DNA of 5,226 nucleotides from Alphaproteobacteria bacterium. GTDB taxonomy: Bacteria; Pseudomonadota; Alphaproteobacteria; Micropepsales; Micropepsaceae. Positions 1 to 5,226 of this stretch are shown piece after piece. The stretch spans positions 13,551 through 18,776 of the forward strand of contig PKWC01000103.1 in NCBI GenBank assembly GCA_003131925.1, in the 5' to 3' direction. The notes below the pieces were generated by a model. The model was not told the origin of the DNA and did no database searches. It saw only the letters and a list, made by a program, of their open reading frames with translations. Both the position numbers and the translations under genes were made by a program. The first letter of the stretch is position 1, and the number at the start of each line of letters is the position of its first letter.

Positions 1-751
1 CGAAGCCGATATAGGCGAAGAAGATCATCCCCGAGGCGGCGAGAATGCCGCTGACGCCGAACTTGCCGAATGTGCCCTGATTGGGCGGCATGAACGGTTT
101 GAGATTGGCGAAATGCACATGCGGCAGCCCGAACAGGATGACAAGCAGCACGATGCTCGTCTTCACCAGAACCATCGCGCCATTGAATGTGGCGGACTCG
201 CGGACGCCCACGATCAGGAAGACCGTCAATGCCGCAATGAGCACCACGGCGGGCAGGTTGATGATCGCGCCCGTCCAGTGCATGTCGTGAAATCCCGTCG
301 CCGCAAGTGGCGCGTTGGCGAAGGCGGCGGGGAGGGCGACACCGATATTTTGCAGGAGACTCGCAAAATAGCCTGACCAGCCCACTGCGACCGTGGAGGC
401 CGAGACGCCATATTCGAGCACCATGTTCCAGCCGATGAACCAGGCCATGAAGCGGCCCATCGTGGCGTAGGCATAGGTGTAGGAGCTCCCCGATTCGGGG
501 ATCATCGAGGCGAACTCGGCATAGCACAGCCCCGCGAACAGGCAGCCCAGCCCCGCGATAAGGAACGAGACAAGAACCGCAGGCCCGGCATGTTCGGCCG
601 CGGCGGTGCCTGCGATCACGAATATGCCCGCGCCGATGATCGAGCCAATCCCGATCAGGATCAGGTTGATGGGTCCAAGTGCCCGCTTCAACTCATGCGC
701 TTCGGCGATCACGGATTCCGGTTGCGTCAATGCGGTCGCGTCGCTCGCCAT
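1..751 (-). CDS. APC-superfamily amino acid permease, CAT/YfnA-like (N-terminal 250 residues; continues past window edge)
   Basis: This is the N-terminal half of an inner-membrane amino acid transporter of the APC superfamily, most like the cationic amino acid transporter group (YfnA/GkApcT relatives), probably driven by proton symport; the substrate cannot be read from sequence. The leftward frame is open from an ATG at 751-749 to the window edge, so the C-terminal half is missing. A 19-residue hydrophilic N-terminus leads into ELKRALGPINL. The broken first helix follows with GIGSIIGAGIF (residues 34-43), the glycine-rich substrate site of the fold, then AGLCYAE (73-79), SYTYAY (90-95), LEYGVSAST (112-120) and FFAYIGF (244-250). 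AAGGG at 757-761 is a ribosome binding site 5 bases before the ATG. It is divergent from, and paralogous to, the permease at 1279-2886: by hand count about 79 of 122 aligned residues match in the first half. Family assignment is firm; amino acid specificity is unknown. Confidence 0.94.
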   Translation of the reverse strand, partial: MASDATALTQPESVIAEAHELKRALGPINLILIGIGSIIGAGIFVIAGTAAAEHAGPAVLVSFLIAGLGCLFAGLCYAEFASMIPESGSSYTYAYATMGRFMAWFIGWNMVLEYGVSASTVAVGWSGYFASLLQNIGVALPAAFANAPLAATGFHDMHWTGAIINLPAVVLIAALTVFLIVGVRESATFNGAMVLVKTSIVLLVILFGLPHVHFANLKPFMPPNQGTFGKFGVSGILAASGMIFFAYIGF

Positions 752-780
752 GTCTGCCCTTGCTCTGGTTGCCGGCCGCC

Positions 781-808
781 AACATAAATGAACTCCACAG
801 GCGCGCAA
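781..808 (-). promoter_or_regulatory. Possible sigma70-like promoter for the leftward permease
   Basis: Read leftward, TTGCGC (808-803) and TATGTT (786-781) are separated by 16 bases and lie 30 bases upstream of the permease start codon. The boxes match the consensus only partly, and alphaproteobacterial promoters are hard to call by eye, so this is a weak suggestion. Confidence 0.22.
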
Positions 809-881
809 AATGGTCGAAATTTGGAGTGGTGCTTTGGTCTGAGTCGTTACCGTTGGACGGCTTGCGCGGGGCAGATTGGAA

Positions 882-1166
882 ATGAGCTGTCAGGGCATAC
901 TGGTGACAGGCATTGCGATCTGTCTTGTTGCGTGTAGTCCCGCAAAGGAATCGCTTATGGCGAATTGCCGAACGTCCATGACTCATGGCGATCGGCGATG
1001 GTCTGCCTTGGAAAATTTCGAAGGTTGTATGTCGTCAAAGGACTATCACTTGACCCGCTCAAGAAAATGCATGGACCTCAACAATCCGAATGATCCGGTC
1101 AGCCCTACGACTTATGCGCTTCGAGACCCGGGATGTTGGTATTGGGCTTCTTCGGACTGGCCCTGA
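882..1166 (+). CDS. Probable small lipoprotein with four cysteines in the mature part (hypothetical)
   Basis: I do not recognise a named family. The predicted 94-residue protein starts with a short hydrophobic segment, ILVTGIAICLVAC, ending in a good lipobox, LVAC at residues 15-18, followed by SPAKES. This fits signal peptidase II cleavage and lipidation at Cys18. The mature part keeps Cys29, Cys49, Cys63 and Cys85, with a CMSSKDY motif and an aromatic tail, CWYWASSDW. Small periplasmic lipoproteins with spaced cysteines and a 'CMxxKGY'-like motif are common in Proteobacteria; this looks like one of them. ATG 882 is preferred; an in-frame TTG at 876 would add two residues. The ribosome binding site is weak (GGGG at 868-871, 10 bases before the ATG). 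The N-terminus lacks the usual basic residues, which weakens the signal-peptide call. Base composition is visibly less GC-rich than the flanking permeases. It lies upstream of, and in the same direction as, the permease at 1279, with a 112-base gap. Confidence 0.55.
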   Translation: MSCQGILVTGIAICLVACSPAKESLMANCRTSMTHGDRRWSALENFEGCMSSKDYHLTRSRKCMDLNNPNDPVSPTTYALRDPGCWYWASSDWP

Positions 1167-1263
1167 ACCTCAAATCAGAAAACTCTCCGCCAGGGCGGTT
1201 ACTTGCCCGTTGGATTGGCTGCCTCTAGGCTCGCGCGAAGCGCCACCGAGAATCAGGCGCGTC

Positions 1264-1270
1264 GGAGGGA
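1264..1270 (+). promoter_or_regulatory. Ribosome binding site fixing the start of the rightward permease
   Basis: GGAGGGA ends 8 bases before the ATG at 1279. The frame stays open upstream to 1090, but that stretch has no ribosome binding site of this quality and its translation has no permease character. This site therefore sets the start at 1279. Confidence 0.8.
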
Positions 1271-1278
1271 GCATTATC

Positions 1279-2886
1279 ATGGTCCGTGGGCGGTTGCTTG
1301 CGCGCAAGCCTGTCGATCACGTCCGCGCCGAATTCGCTCGTTCCGAACTGAAGCGGACGCTCGGTCCCTTCAATCTCGTCACGCTGGGCATCGGATGCAT
1401 CATCGGTGCGGGAATCTTCGTCATCACCGGATCCGCGGCGGCGAACTTTGCCGGCCCGGCTGTCCTGCTTTCGTTCGTGGTCGCGGGCATTGCCTGCGCT
1501 CTTGCGGGATTGTGTTACGCCGAACTGGCGTCGACGATGCCCGTCCCGGGCTCCGCTTACACCTACGCCTATGTCACCCTCGGCGAAGTCTTCGCCTGGA
1601 CGATGGGCTGGCTGTTGCTGCTCGAATACGGCGTCGCCGCGTCGACGGTGGCCGCCGGATGGACCGGCTATGTGCTGAGCCTGATCGGCGATTTCGGCGT
1701 TCACGTTCCGGCGACGCTGTCGCATTCGGCGCTGCAGTACCAGAACGGCATTCTGAATTTGGTCCCGAGCCTCAATCTCGTCGGCGCGATCGGTATCGGC
1801 ATCGTCACGACCTTGCTGGTGATCGGAGTGAAGGAATCGGCGCAGGTCAATAACGTCATCGTCGTCATCAAGGTATCGGTGCTTGTAGCCTTTGTGATTA
1901 TCGGCTTTGCCTATATCGATCCGGCAAACTGGAAACCCTTCATTCCGGCCAACGAAGGCGGATTCCATTATGGCTGGCTGGGTATCTTCCGCGCAGCCTC
2001 GCTTATCTTCTTCGCCTATATCGGATTCGAAGCCGTCTCGACGGCGGCGGGCGAAGCGCGCAATCCGCAAAAAGACCTGCCGATCGGAATCCTCGGCTCT
2101 CTGGTCGCCTGCACGGTGATCTACATGGCCGTAGCGGCCGTGATGACCGGCGTCGTCCCGTTCCGCAAGCTGGGAGTCCCCGATCCGATCGCCATCGCCG
2201 TGGACCGCATGAATCCGGTGTGGGCGATCGTACATTGGCCGCTTTCCGCTTCGGGAAACCTCAATCTCTTCTCCTTTCTCATCAAGGTGGGCGCGTTCAC
2301 CGGTCTCACCTCGGTGATGCTCGTTCTCTGCTACGGACAGACTCGCGTCTTCTACCAGATGGCGAAAGATGGTCTGATCCCGGCAATCTTCAGCCGCATC
2401 AATCCGCGCCTCAAAACGCCTGCGGCCGGCACGATTCTCCTGGGGTCCACGATCGCATTGGGCGCGGCGACGCTTCCGCTCACCATCCTGAACGACCTCG
2501 TCAGCCTCGGAACGGCGCTGGCTTTTTCCATCGTCTGCATCAGCGTCATCTATCTGCGCCGCAACGAGCCGGACCTTCCGCGTCCGTTCAAGGTGCCGTT
2601 CTATCCGCTCACGCCCATTCTCGGCGCACTCGCCTGCCTCATCTTCATGGTGGGGCCCATTCTTCTCGACATCGTCAGCAAGGGAATCGGAAAGGATCTG
2701 CTCGGATCGATGTTTGGTTCCCCCGACGCGAAATTTCAGCGCGATCCCGCCGCGTTGTACATTCTCACAAGCTACATCGTGATCGGCGCGCTCATCTACG
2801 CGCTGTTTGGCTATTGGAATTCCAGATTGGGCAAAGGCCAACCGGCACTGGGCATCGAGCCGGCCCCAATGGAACTGCCGCATTGA
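1279..2886 (+). CDS. APC-superfamily amino acid permease, CAT/YfnA-like (complete, 535 aa)
   Basis: This is a complete inner-membrane amino acid transporter of the APC superfamily, CAT/YfnA-like group, expected to have about 12 membrane helices and to work as a proton-coupled importer. Substrate is not deducible. Landmarks in order are ELKRTLGPFNL (23-33), the broken helix 1 GIGCIIGAGIF (37-47), AGLCYAE (76-82), GSAYTYAY (91-98), LEYGVAAST (115-123), FFAYIGFEAVSTAAGEA (244-260) followed by RNPQKDLPIGI, YGQTRVFYQMAKDGLIP (352-368) and PFKVPFYPLTP (436-446). The last two helices are split by a hydrophilic insertion at about 467-490, and the tail is soluble and proline-rich. At 535 residues it is longer than the typical 460-500 of the group, mainly through this loop, an extended N-terminus and the tail. 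The start at 1279 follows GGAGGGA. It is the paralogue of the divergent gene at 1-751; both reach FFAYIGF at residue 244. Its 3' end faces a palindromic element. Confidence 0.95.
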   Translation: MVRGRLLARKPVDHVRAEFARSELKRTLGPFNLVTLGIGCIIGAGIFVITGSAAANFAGPAVLLSFVVAGIACALAGLCYAELASTMPVPGSAYTYAYVTLGEVFAWTMGWLLLLEYGVAASTVAAGWTGYVLSLIGDFGVHVPATLSHSALQYQNGILNLVPSLNLVGAIGIGIVTTLLVIGVKESAQVNNVIVVIKVSVLVAFVIIGFAYIDPANWKPFIPANEGGFHYGWLGIFRAASLIFFAYIGFEAVSTAAGEARNPQKDLPIGILGSLVACTVIYMAVAAVMTGVVPFRKLGVPDPIAIAVDRMNPVWAIVHWPLSASGNLNLFSFLIKVGAFTGLTSVMLVLCYGQTRVFYQMAKDGLIPAIFSRINPRLKTPAAGTILLGSTIALGAATLPLTILNDLVSLGTALAFSIVCISVIYLRRNEPDLPRPFKVPFYPLTPILGALACLIFMVGPILLDIVSKGIGKDLLGSMFGSPDAKFQRDPAALYILTSYIVIGALIYALFGYWNSRLGKGQPALGIEPAPMELPH

Positions 2887-2913
2887 GCGTGAGAAGCGAT
2901 TAAATCAAAAACA

Positions 2914-3055
2914 TTGTCATGGCCCCGGCTTAGCCTGTCCTCCGGCCGCGCTTTGCGCGGACCCGGGGGCGACAGCGGAGACCGGGCCACCCAGGCTTCA
3001 TCGCCAACCACACGTCGCTCTCATCTGGGTGGCCCGCTTGCGCGGGCCATGACAA
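2914..3055. repeat. Palindromic intergenic element with nested hairpins between convergent genes
   Basis: The outer ends are a perfect 12-bp inverted pair, TTGTCATGGCCC at 2914-2925 and GGGCCATGACAA at 3044-3055. Inside are three further pairings: CCGCGC-TTT-GCGCGG (2946-2960); a perfect 11-bp pair, GGGCCACCCAG (2984-2994) with CTGGGTGGCCC (3025-3035); and a tight hairpin GGCCCGC-TTGC-GCGGGCC (3031-3048). No open frame in it looks like a gene. It fills the gap between the rightward permease and the leftward VOC gene. Such GC-rich palindromes are commonly dispersed in alphaproteobacterial genomes, so I infer an interspersed repeat; copy number cannot be seen here. On the leftward strand the outer arm is followed by TGTTTTTGATTT (2915-2904), so it could help end the VOC transcript. 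The rightward side has no T-run. Confidence 0.75.
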
Positions 3056-3086
3056 ATAAAGAGGGTAATTTGAATCCCGAACAGTT

Positions 3087-3431
3087 TTAGGATTTCGTCC
3101 ACACCGCGATCTCGTTGCCGTTGGGATCGCGGAAGTGGAAGCGGCGGCCGCCTTCGAACTTTTCGCGCGAAATGATTTCCGCGCCAGCCTCGCGCACTTT
3201 CGCTTCCATCGCATCGATGTCCGCCGCGTAGAGCACGATCAGCGGGCCGCCCGACGCCACCACCCTCCGCTCCGCGTTGAAGCCGCCTTGGCGCCCCGCC
3301 GAGTCGAAGGCAACATAGTCCGGCCCGTAATCGGTGAAGGTCCAGCCGAAGAGCGAGCCATAGAACCGCTTGGTTGCGGGAATATCAGGCCCGGGAAGTT
3401 CGATGTAGTCGAGAAAGCCGTCCGCTGGCAT
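3087..3431 (-). CDS. VOC-superfamily (glyoxalase/bleomycin-resistance fold) protein, 114 aa
   Basis: This is a small cytoplasmic protein of the vicinal oxygen chelate superfamily, similar to the group annotated as predicted lactoylglutathione-lyase-related enzymes (COG3324-like). The reaction is unknown. One full VOC module is present: the first beta-alpha-beta unit has FLDYIELPGPD (6-16), then KRFYGSLFGWTFTDYGPDY (21-39); the second has PLIVLYAADIDAMEAKV (63-79), EAGAEIIS (81-88) and the closing strand FRDPNGNEIAVW (100-111). Glu11 and Glu107 sit where VOC enzymes usually place metal ligands. The histidine common at the first position is absent, so metal binding is uncertain. The length is normal for a single-module protein acting as a dimer. 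The start at 3431 is chosen because GAGGGA (3445-3440) lies 8 bases upstream; a longer in-frame start at 3464 would add 11 residues with no homology character. It is the last of four leftward genes, 69 bases after the methyltransferase. Confidence 0.93.
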   Translation of the reverse strand: MPADGFLDYIELPGPDIPATKRFYGSLFGWTFTDYGPDYVAFDSAGRQGGFNAERRVVASGGPLIVLYAADIDAMEAKVREAGAEIISREKFEGGRRFHFRDPNGNEIAVWTKS

Positions 3432-3439
3432 TGATAAGT

Positions 3440-3445
3440 TCCCTC
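3440..3445 (-). promoter_or_regulatory. Ribosome binding site fixing the start of the VOC gene
   Basis: Read leftward, GAGGGA lies 8 bases before the ATG at 3431. It favours this start over the in-frame ATG at 3464. Confidence 0.75.
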
Positions 3446-3500
3446 TTTGTTCCCAGAGAACCATTCTCGGGCACCGGCGTCAAGCGCCGCAGAGACTGAG

Positions 3501-4220
3501 TCACGCGCCATTTAACGGCGCCAGCCGAAAGACACTCGTCTCGCGGATTTCTCGGTCTTCGAGTTCGCGGGAGGTTGGCACGCGATAGGTCGCAAGCCGG
3601 ACTGTTCCGCTTTCCGGGAAATAGGTGCGGCCCGGATCACCCAGGAAAACCTTCGTGCCGACCCTCGCACACTGGCTGAGCCATTGGAGCATGCGCTCGG
3701 CGAGCGGCCGCTCGTAACACATGTCCCCCACCAGAATGACGTCCCAGGCGCATCGGTGTCCGATCACGTCATCGGTGGTGATTTCAATTTTTTCACCCCG
3801 TCTGGCGACTGCCGGACATTCTGCGGCGGGCCGGCGCGTAACGCAGCTCACGCCGTTTGCCCAGCAATTCAGGGCGATCGCTGCGGCGGCAAAATTGTCG
3901 ACATCGGCGGCCAGCACGCTCCGCGCGCCTGCCTTCGCGGCGGAAATGGCGACAAGGCCCGAACCGGTGCCAAGGTCGAGCACGGCCCGGGTGGCTACCG
4001 TTTCGCGGTGGTCCAGCACGTACCGCGCCAGCGCCTGGCCGCCAGCCCAGGCAAACGCCCAATAAGGCGGCGGCACGCCTTCCAGCTGCAATTCCTCTTC
4101 CGTCTTGCGCCATAACGGCACGACTTCGGTCGCGAGATGCAGGTCGATCTCGGGAACGAGAGGCGGCGCGGCAAGCTCGGTATTGGCGCGGATGAACTCC
4201 GCGGGATGCCCATCCATCAT
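3501..4220 (-). CDS. Class I SAM-dependent methyltransferase, COG3897 type (ETF-beta lysine methyltransferase/METTL20-like), 239 aa
   Basis: This is a cytoplasmic seven-beta-strand methyltransferase. The bacterial proteins of this type are relatives of human METTL20 (ETFBKMT), which methylates lysines of the electron transfer flavoprotein beta subunit; an Agrobacterium homologue is reported to do the same. By family, ETF-beta methylation is the leading guess here. Visible features are FIRANTELAAPPLVPEI (9-25), the PPPYWAFAWAGGQALARY block (50-67), SAM motif I LDLGTGSG (81-88), acidic AADVD (104-108), GDMCYE (165-170, the Asp-x-x-Tyr position typical of this lysine methyltransferase group), GDPGR (194-198) and VPTSRELED (214-222). 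Residues 128-146 form an Arg/Ala-rich stretch that looks longer than I expect for the family. ATG 4220 is preferred, with a second ATG at 4217; neither has a clear ribosome binding site. An in-frame ATG at 4292, preceded by GGGGCGG, would add 24 residues and cannot be excluded. It lies 122 bases after the MAPEG gene and is co-directional. Confidence 0.93.
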   Translation of the reverse strand: MMDGHPAEFIRANTELAAPPLVPEIDLHLATEVVPLWRKTEEELQLEGVPPPYWAFAWAGGQALARYVLDHRETVATRAVLDLGTGSGLVAISAAKAGARSVLAADVDNFAAAAIALNCWANGVSCVTRRPAAECPAVARRGEKIEITTDDVIGHRCAWDVILVGDMCYERPLAERMLQWLSQCARVGTKVFLGDPGRTYFPESGTVRLATYRVPTSRELEDREIRETSVFRLAPLNGA

Positions 4221-4342
4221 GTTTCGGCCGTAACAATGGTGCTCAATATTCTCGACGGATCCGTGCACCGCTTTATTCCAGGGACCGTGCATTTTAGCCG
4301 CCCCGGCAGACGATCGCAAAGAGGGCGCGTCGTCAGTTTCGC

Positions 4343-4780
4343 TCAGAAAAGACCGCCCGCACTGAGCACCAGGATTGCCATCCAGATTCCGCAGATCAGT
4401 TGAACGGCAAGGGCCGTGAAGCGAAAAGTAATCGCGACAACCGATCCCGACGCGATGTGGATCGCGGATTGAACAATGCGCGCAACGACGACGACGATGG
4501 CGAGCCGGTTGAACGTCGCCGTCTCCATGCCCACGACCCAGCCGGCCAGCACGATCGCCGCAAAGATGGGCAGGTTTTCGACCGTGTTCAGATGCGCGCG
4601 GTTGATTCGCCAGTAGGAATCGCTGCCATGCGGCACGCCGGGTGTGAAGCTGTCCGCTTTCGCTGTGCCGCGGATCACCATGAGCACGCGGTCGGCACCA
4701 ACCATCAGGACCAGTGCAATTGCCCACAGCGCATAAAGCACTAGCGCGACGATGGATTCCGGCGCAACGAACTGGGACAT
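4343..4780 (-). CDS. MAPEG-family membrane protein, 145 aa
   Basis: This is a four-helix inner-membrane protein of the MAPEG family (membrane-associated proteins in eicosanoid and glutathione metabolism). Bacterial members are mostly uncharacterised; some relatives are glutathione transferases or peroxidases. Helix 1 is about residues 9-35. It is followed by a cytosolic-loop segment and the family signature RINRAHLNTVENLPIFA (58-74), whose Arg, Asn, His and Glu are the conserved polar residues of MAPEG proteins. Helices 2-4 follow at about 72-84, 91-112 (with ARIVQSAIHIA) and 118-140. Length is normal. The start at 4780 has AAGGA (4792-4788) 7 bases upstream. It lies 148 bases downstream of ubiA in the same direction, and most of that gap is a long inverted repeat ending about 25 bases before the start codon. 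Whether it uses glutathione cannot be told from sequence. Confidence 0.95.
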   Translation of the reverse strand: MSQFVAPESIVALVLYALWAIALVLMVGADRVLMVIRGTAKADSFTPGVPHGSDSYWRINRAHLNTVENLPIFAAIVLAGWVVGMETATFNRLAIVVVVARIVQSAIHIASGSVVAITFRFTALAVQLICGIWMAILVLSAGGLF

Positions 4781-4805
4781 GGGGATTTCCTTTCACAGAA
4801 AAGAT

Positions 4806-4919
4806 TTAACGCAGAGGACGCGGAGGATGCGCAGAGGACGCGGGGCAGGAGGATCGCGCCTCCGGCGCGCAACAACTTCTTCTACGCCCACTGCGCAACC
4901 TCCGCGTCCTCTGCGTTAA
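4806..4919. repeat. Long inverted repeat (29-bp arms, one mismatch) between ubiA and the MAPEG gene
   Basis: The left arm (4806-4834) and right arm (4891-4919) are reverse complements with one mismatch (4827 against 4898); the outer 21 bases pair perfectly. The arms carry the TTAACGCAGAGGACGCGGAG type of sequence. The left side also holds a direct repeat, CGCAGAGGACGCGG, at 4810-4823 and 4830-4843. The 56-base loop contains a small hairpin, CGCGCC-TCC-GGCGCG (4855-4869). Repeats of the 'ACGCAGAGGACGCGGAGG' style are dispersed in many bacterial genomes, so I infer an interspersed element rather than a gene-specific structure. Read leftward, the stem is followed by ATCTTTTCTG (4805-4796), and read rightward by a run of seven T (4924-4930). 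It could therefore terminate transcription in either direction, most usefully after ubiA. No coding frame is supported inside it. Confidence 0.85.
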
Positions 4920-4928
4920 GAACTTTTT

Positions 4929-5226
4929 TTAGTGTACATAGCTTGCGGTCACCAGGGCTGCGCCGATGAGGAGTCCTGTGTCGCGGTTGGAACGGAAAAT
5001 CGTCAGACAGCGTGTGGTATCGCCCTGGTCGAGCCTGCGCACTTGCCACAGAAAGTGCAAGCCCGCGGGAGCGAGCAAAAACAACGTCCATGTCCGCGCC
5101 GTGGAAAACCACATCGCGGCGCCGATGCAGGCGATTGCACACGCATAGAATGCCGCGATCCATGGACGCGAGTGCGCGCCGAACAGGCGCGCCGTCGATT
5201 TGACGCCGACCAGCGCGTCGTCCTCC
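4929..5226 (-). CDS. ubiA: 4-hydroxybenzoate polyprenyltransferase UbiA (C-terminal 99 residues; starts beyond window edge)
   Basis: This is the C-terminal third of the inner-membrane prenyltransferase that joins the polyprenyl tail to 4-hydroxybenzoate in ubiquinone synthesis. The leftward frame is open from the window edge to TAA at 4931-4929. It begins EDDALVGVKSTARLFG, the end of the second aspartate-rich motif (the YAHQDKEDD region of UbiA) that holds the Mg-diphosphate, and the following conserved VGVKSTA segment. Two membrane helices follow (about WIAAFYACAIACIGAAMWF and LFLLAPAGLHFLW), then the typical QVRRLDQGDTTRCLTIFRSN (R)DTGLLIG tail. The conserved 'RLD...D...CL..FRSN' block is what separates UbiA from other UbiA-superfamily prenyltransferases. 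The N-terminal part, with the first aspartate motif, lies outside the window. Downstream is the inverted repeat at 4806-4919, a likely transcription end. Confidence 0.96.
   Translation of the reverse strand, partial: EDDALVGVKSTARLFGAHSRPWIAAFYACAIACIGAAMWFSTARTWTLFLLAPAGLHFLWQVRRLDQGDTTRCLTIFRSNRDTGLLIGAALVTASYVH

Noticed and set aside
1090..1278. N-terminal extension of the rightward permease (start at 1090 instead of 1279)
   Set aside because: The extra 63 residues have no permease character, overlap the likely lipoprotein gene, and lack the strong ribosome binding site found just before 1279.
1225..2883. A 552-codon open frame on the minus strand, antisense to the complete permease
   Set aside because: Its product is an Arg/Asp/Glu/Gly-rich low-complexity string with no domain, as expected from the complement of a GC-rich membrane protein gene. 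The plus-strand frame has clear family motifs throughout.
2887..3086. Possible small gene or tRNA in the permease-VOC gap
   Set aside because: The stretch is explained by the palindromic element. There is no cloverleaf with a T-loop, and no short frame has both a ribosome binding site and plausible composition.
3456..3468. Small hairpin GAGAA-CCA-TTCTC between the methyltransferase and VOC genes
   Set aside because: The stem is five base pairs, partly AT, with no T-run after it; too weak to call a terminator or an operator.
3793..4236. Alternative 147-codon minus-strand frame inside the methyltransferase
   Set aside because: It is an Arg-rich frame-shifted shadow; the SAM-binding motifs are all in the longer frame.
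4255..4264. 10-bp perfect palindrome ACGGATCCGT before the methyltransferase
   Set aside because: A single short palindrome with no second copy nearby and no positional logic; consistent with chance in GC-rich DNA.
4221..4796. Fusion of the methyltransferase with a 190-residue upstream region in the same open frame
   Set aside because: The upstream part overlaps the MAPEG gene in another frame on the same strand and reads as a His/Arg/Cys-rich shadow. The MAPEG frame carries the real family signature.
4882..5163. 93-codon minus-strand frame overlapping the ubiA end
   Set aside because: It is a shadow of ubiA in another frame. The conserved RLD...CL..FRSN block and the TAA at 4929 are in the ubiA frame, and the end of this frame runs through the inverted repeat.

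Overview
The window looks like chromosomal sequence from a high-GC alphaproteobacterium. It has six protein-coding genes of recognisable family plus one probable small lipoprotein. The taxonomic guess is inference. It rests on the GC-rich third codon positions, a UbiA of ubiquinone synthesis, a COG3897-type methyltransferase (the bacterial relatives of the ETF-beta lysine methyltransferase), and an intergenic palindrome built on TTGTCATGGCCC, a style I associate with alphaproteobacteria. Genus cannot be fixed from the sequence.

Left third (1-2886): two paralogous amino-acid permeases of the APC superfamily, cationic amino acid transporter (CAT/YfnA-like) type, are transcribed divergently. The left copy runs off the window edge, so only its first 250 residues are seen; the right copy is complete (535 aa). 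The 527-base gap between them holds a short, less GC-rich reading frame with a lipobox and four cysteines after it, probably a small secreted lipoprotein.

Middle (2887-3086): the right-hand permease and the leftward VOC gene converge on a roughly 142-bp palindromic element with nested hairpins. It is probably an interspersed repeat and may also limit read-through between the convergent genes.

Right half (3087-5226): four leftward genes lie head to tail. In transcription order they are ubiA (C-terminal 99 residues only), a MAPEG-family membrane protein, a SAM-dependent methyltransferase related to the ETF-beta lysine methyltransferase, and a small VOC/glyoxalase-fold protein. A second inverted repeat, with 29-bp arms and one mismatch, separates ubiA from the MAPEG gene and reaches to within about 25 bases of the MAPEG start codon. 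The genes do not form one obvious pathway. UbiA (ubiquinone) and an ETF-modifying enzyme (ETF feeds electrons to ubiquinone) are functionally near each other, but co-regulation is only a guess.

I found no tRNA, rRNA, CRISPR array, transposase or phage gene. The window is mostly ordinary. The items most worth a second look are the two intergenic inverted repeats and the small cysteine-containing lipoprotein.
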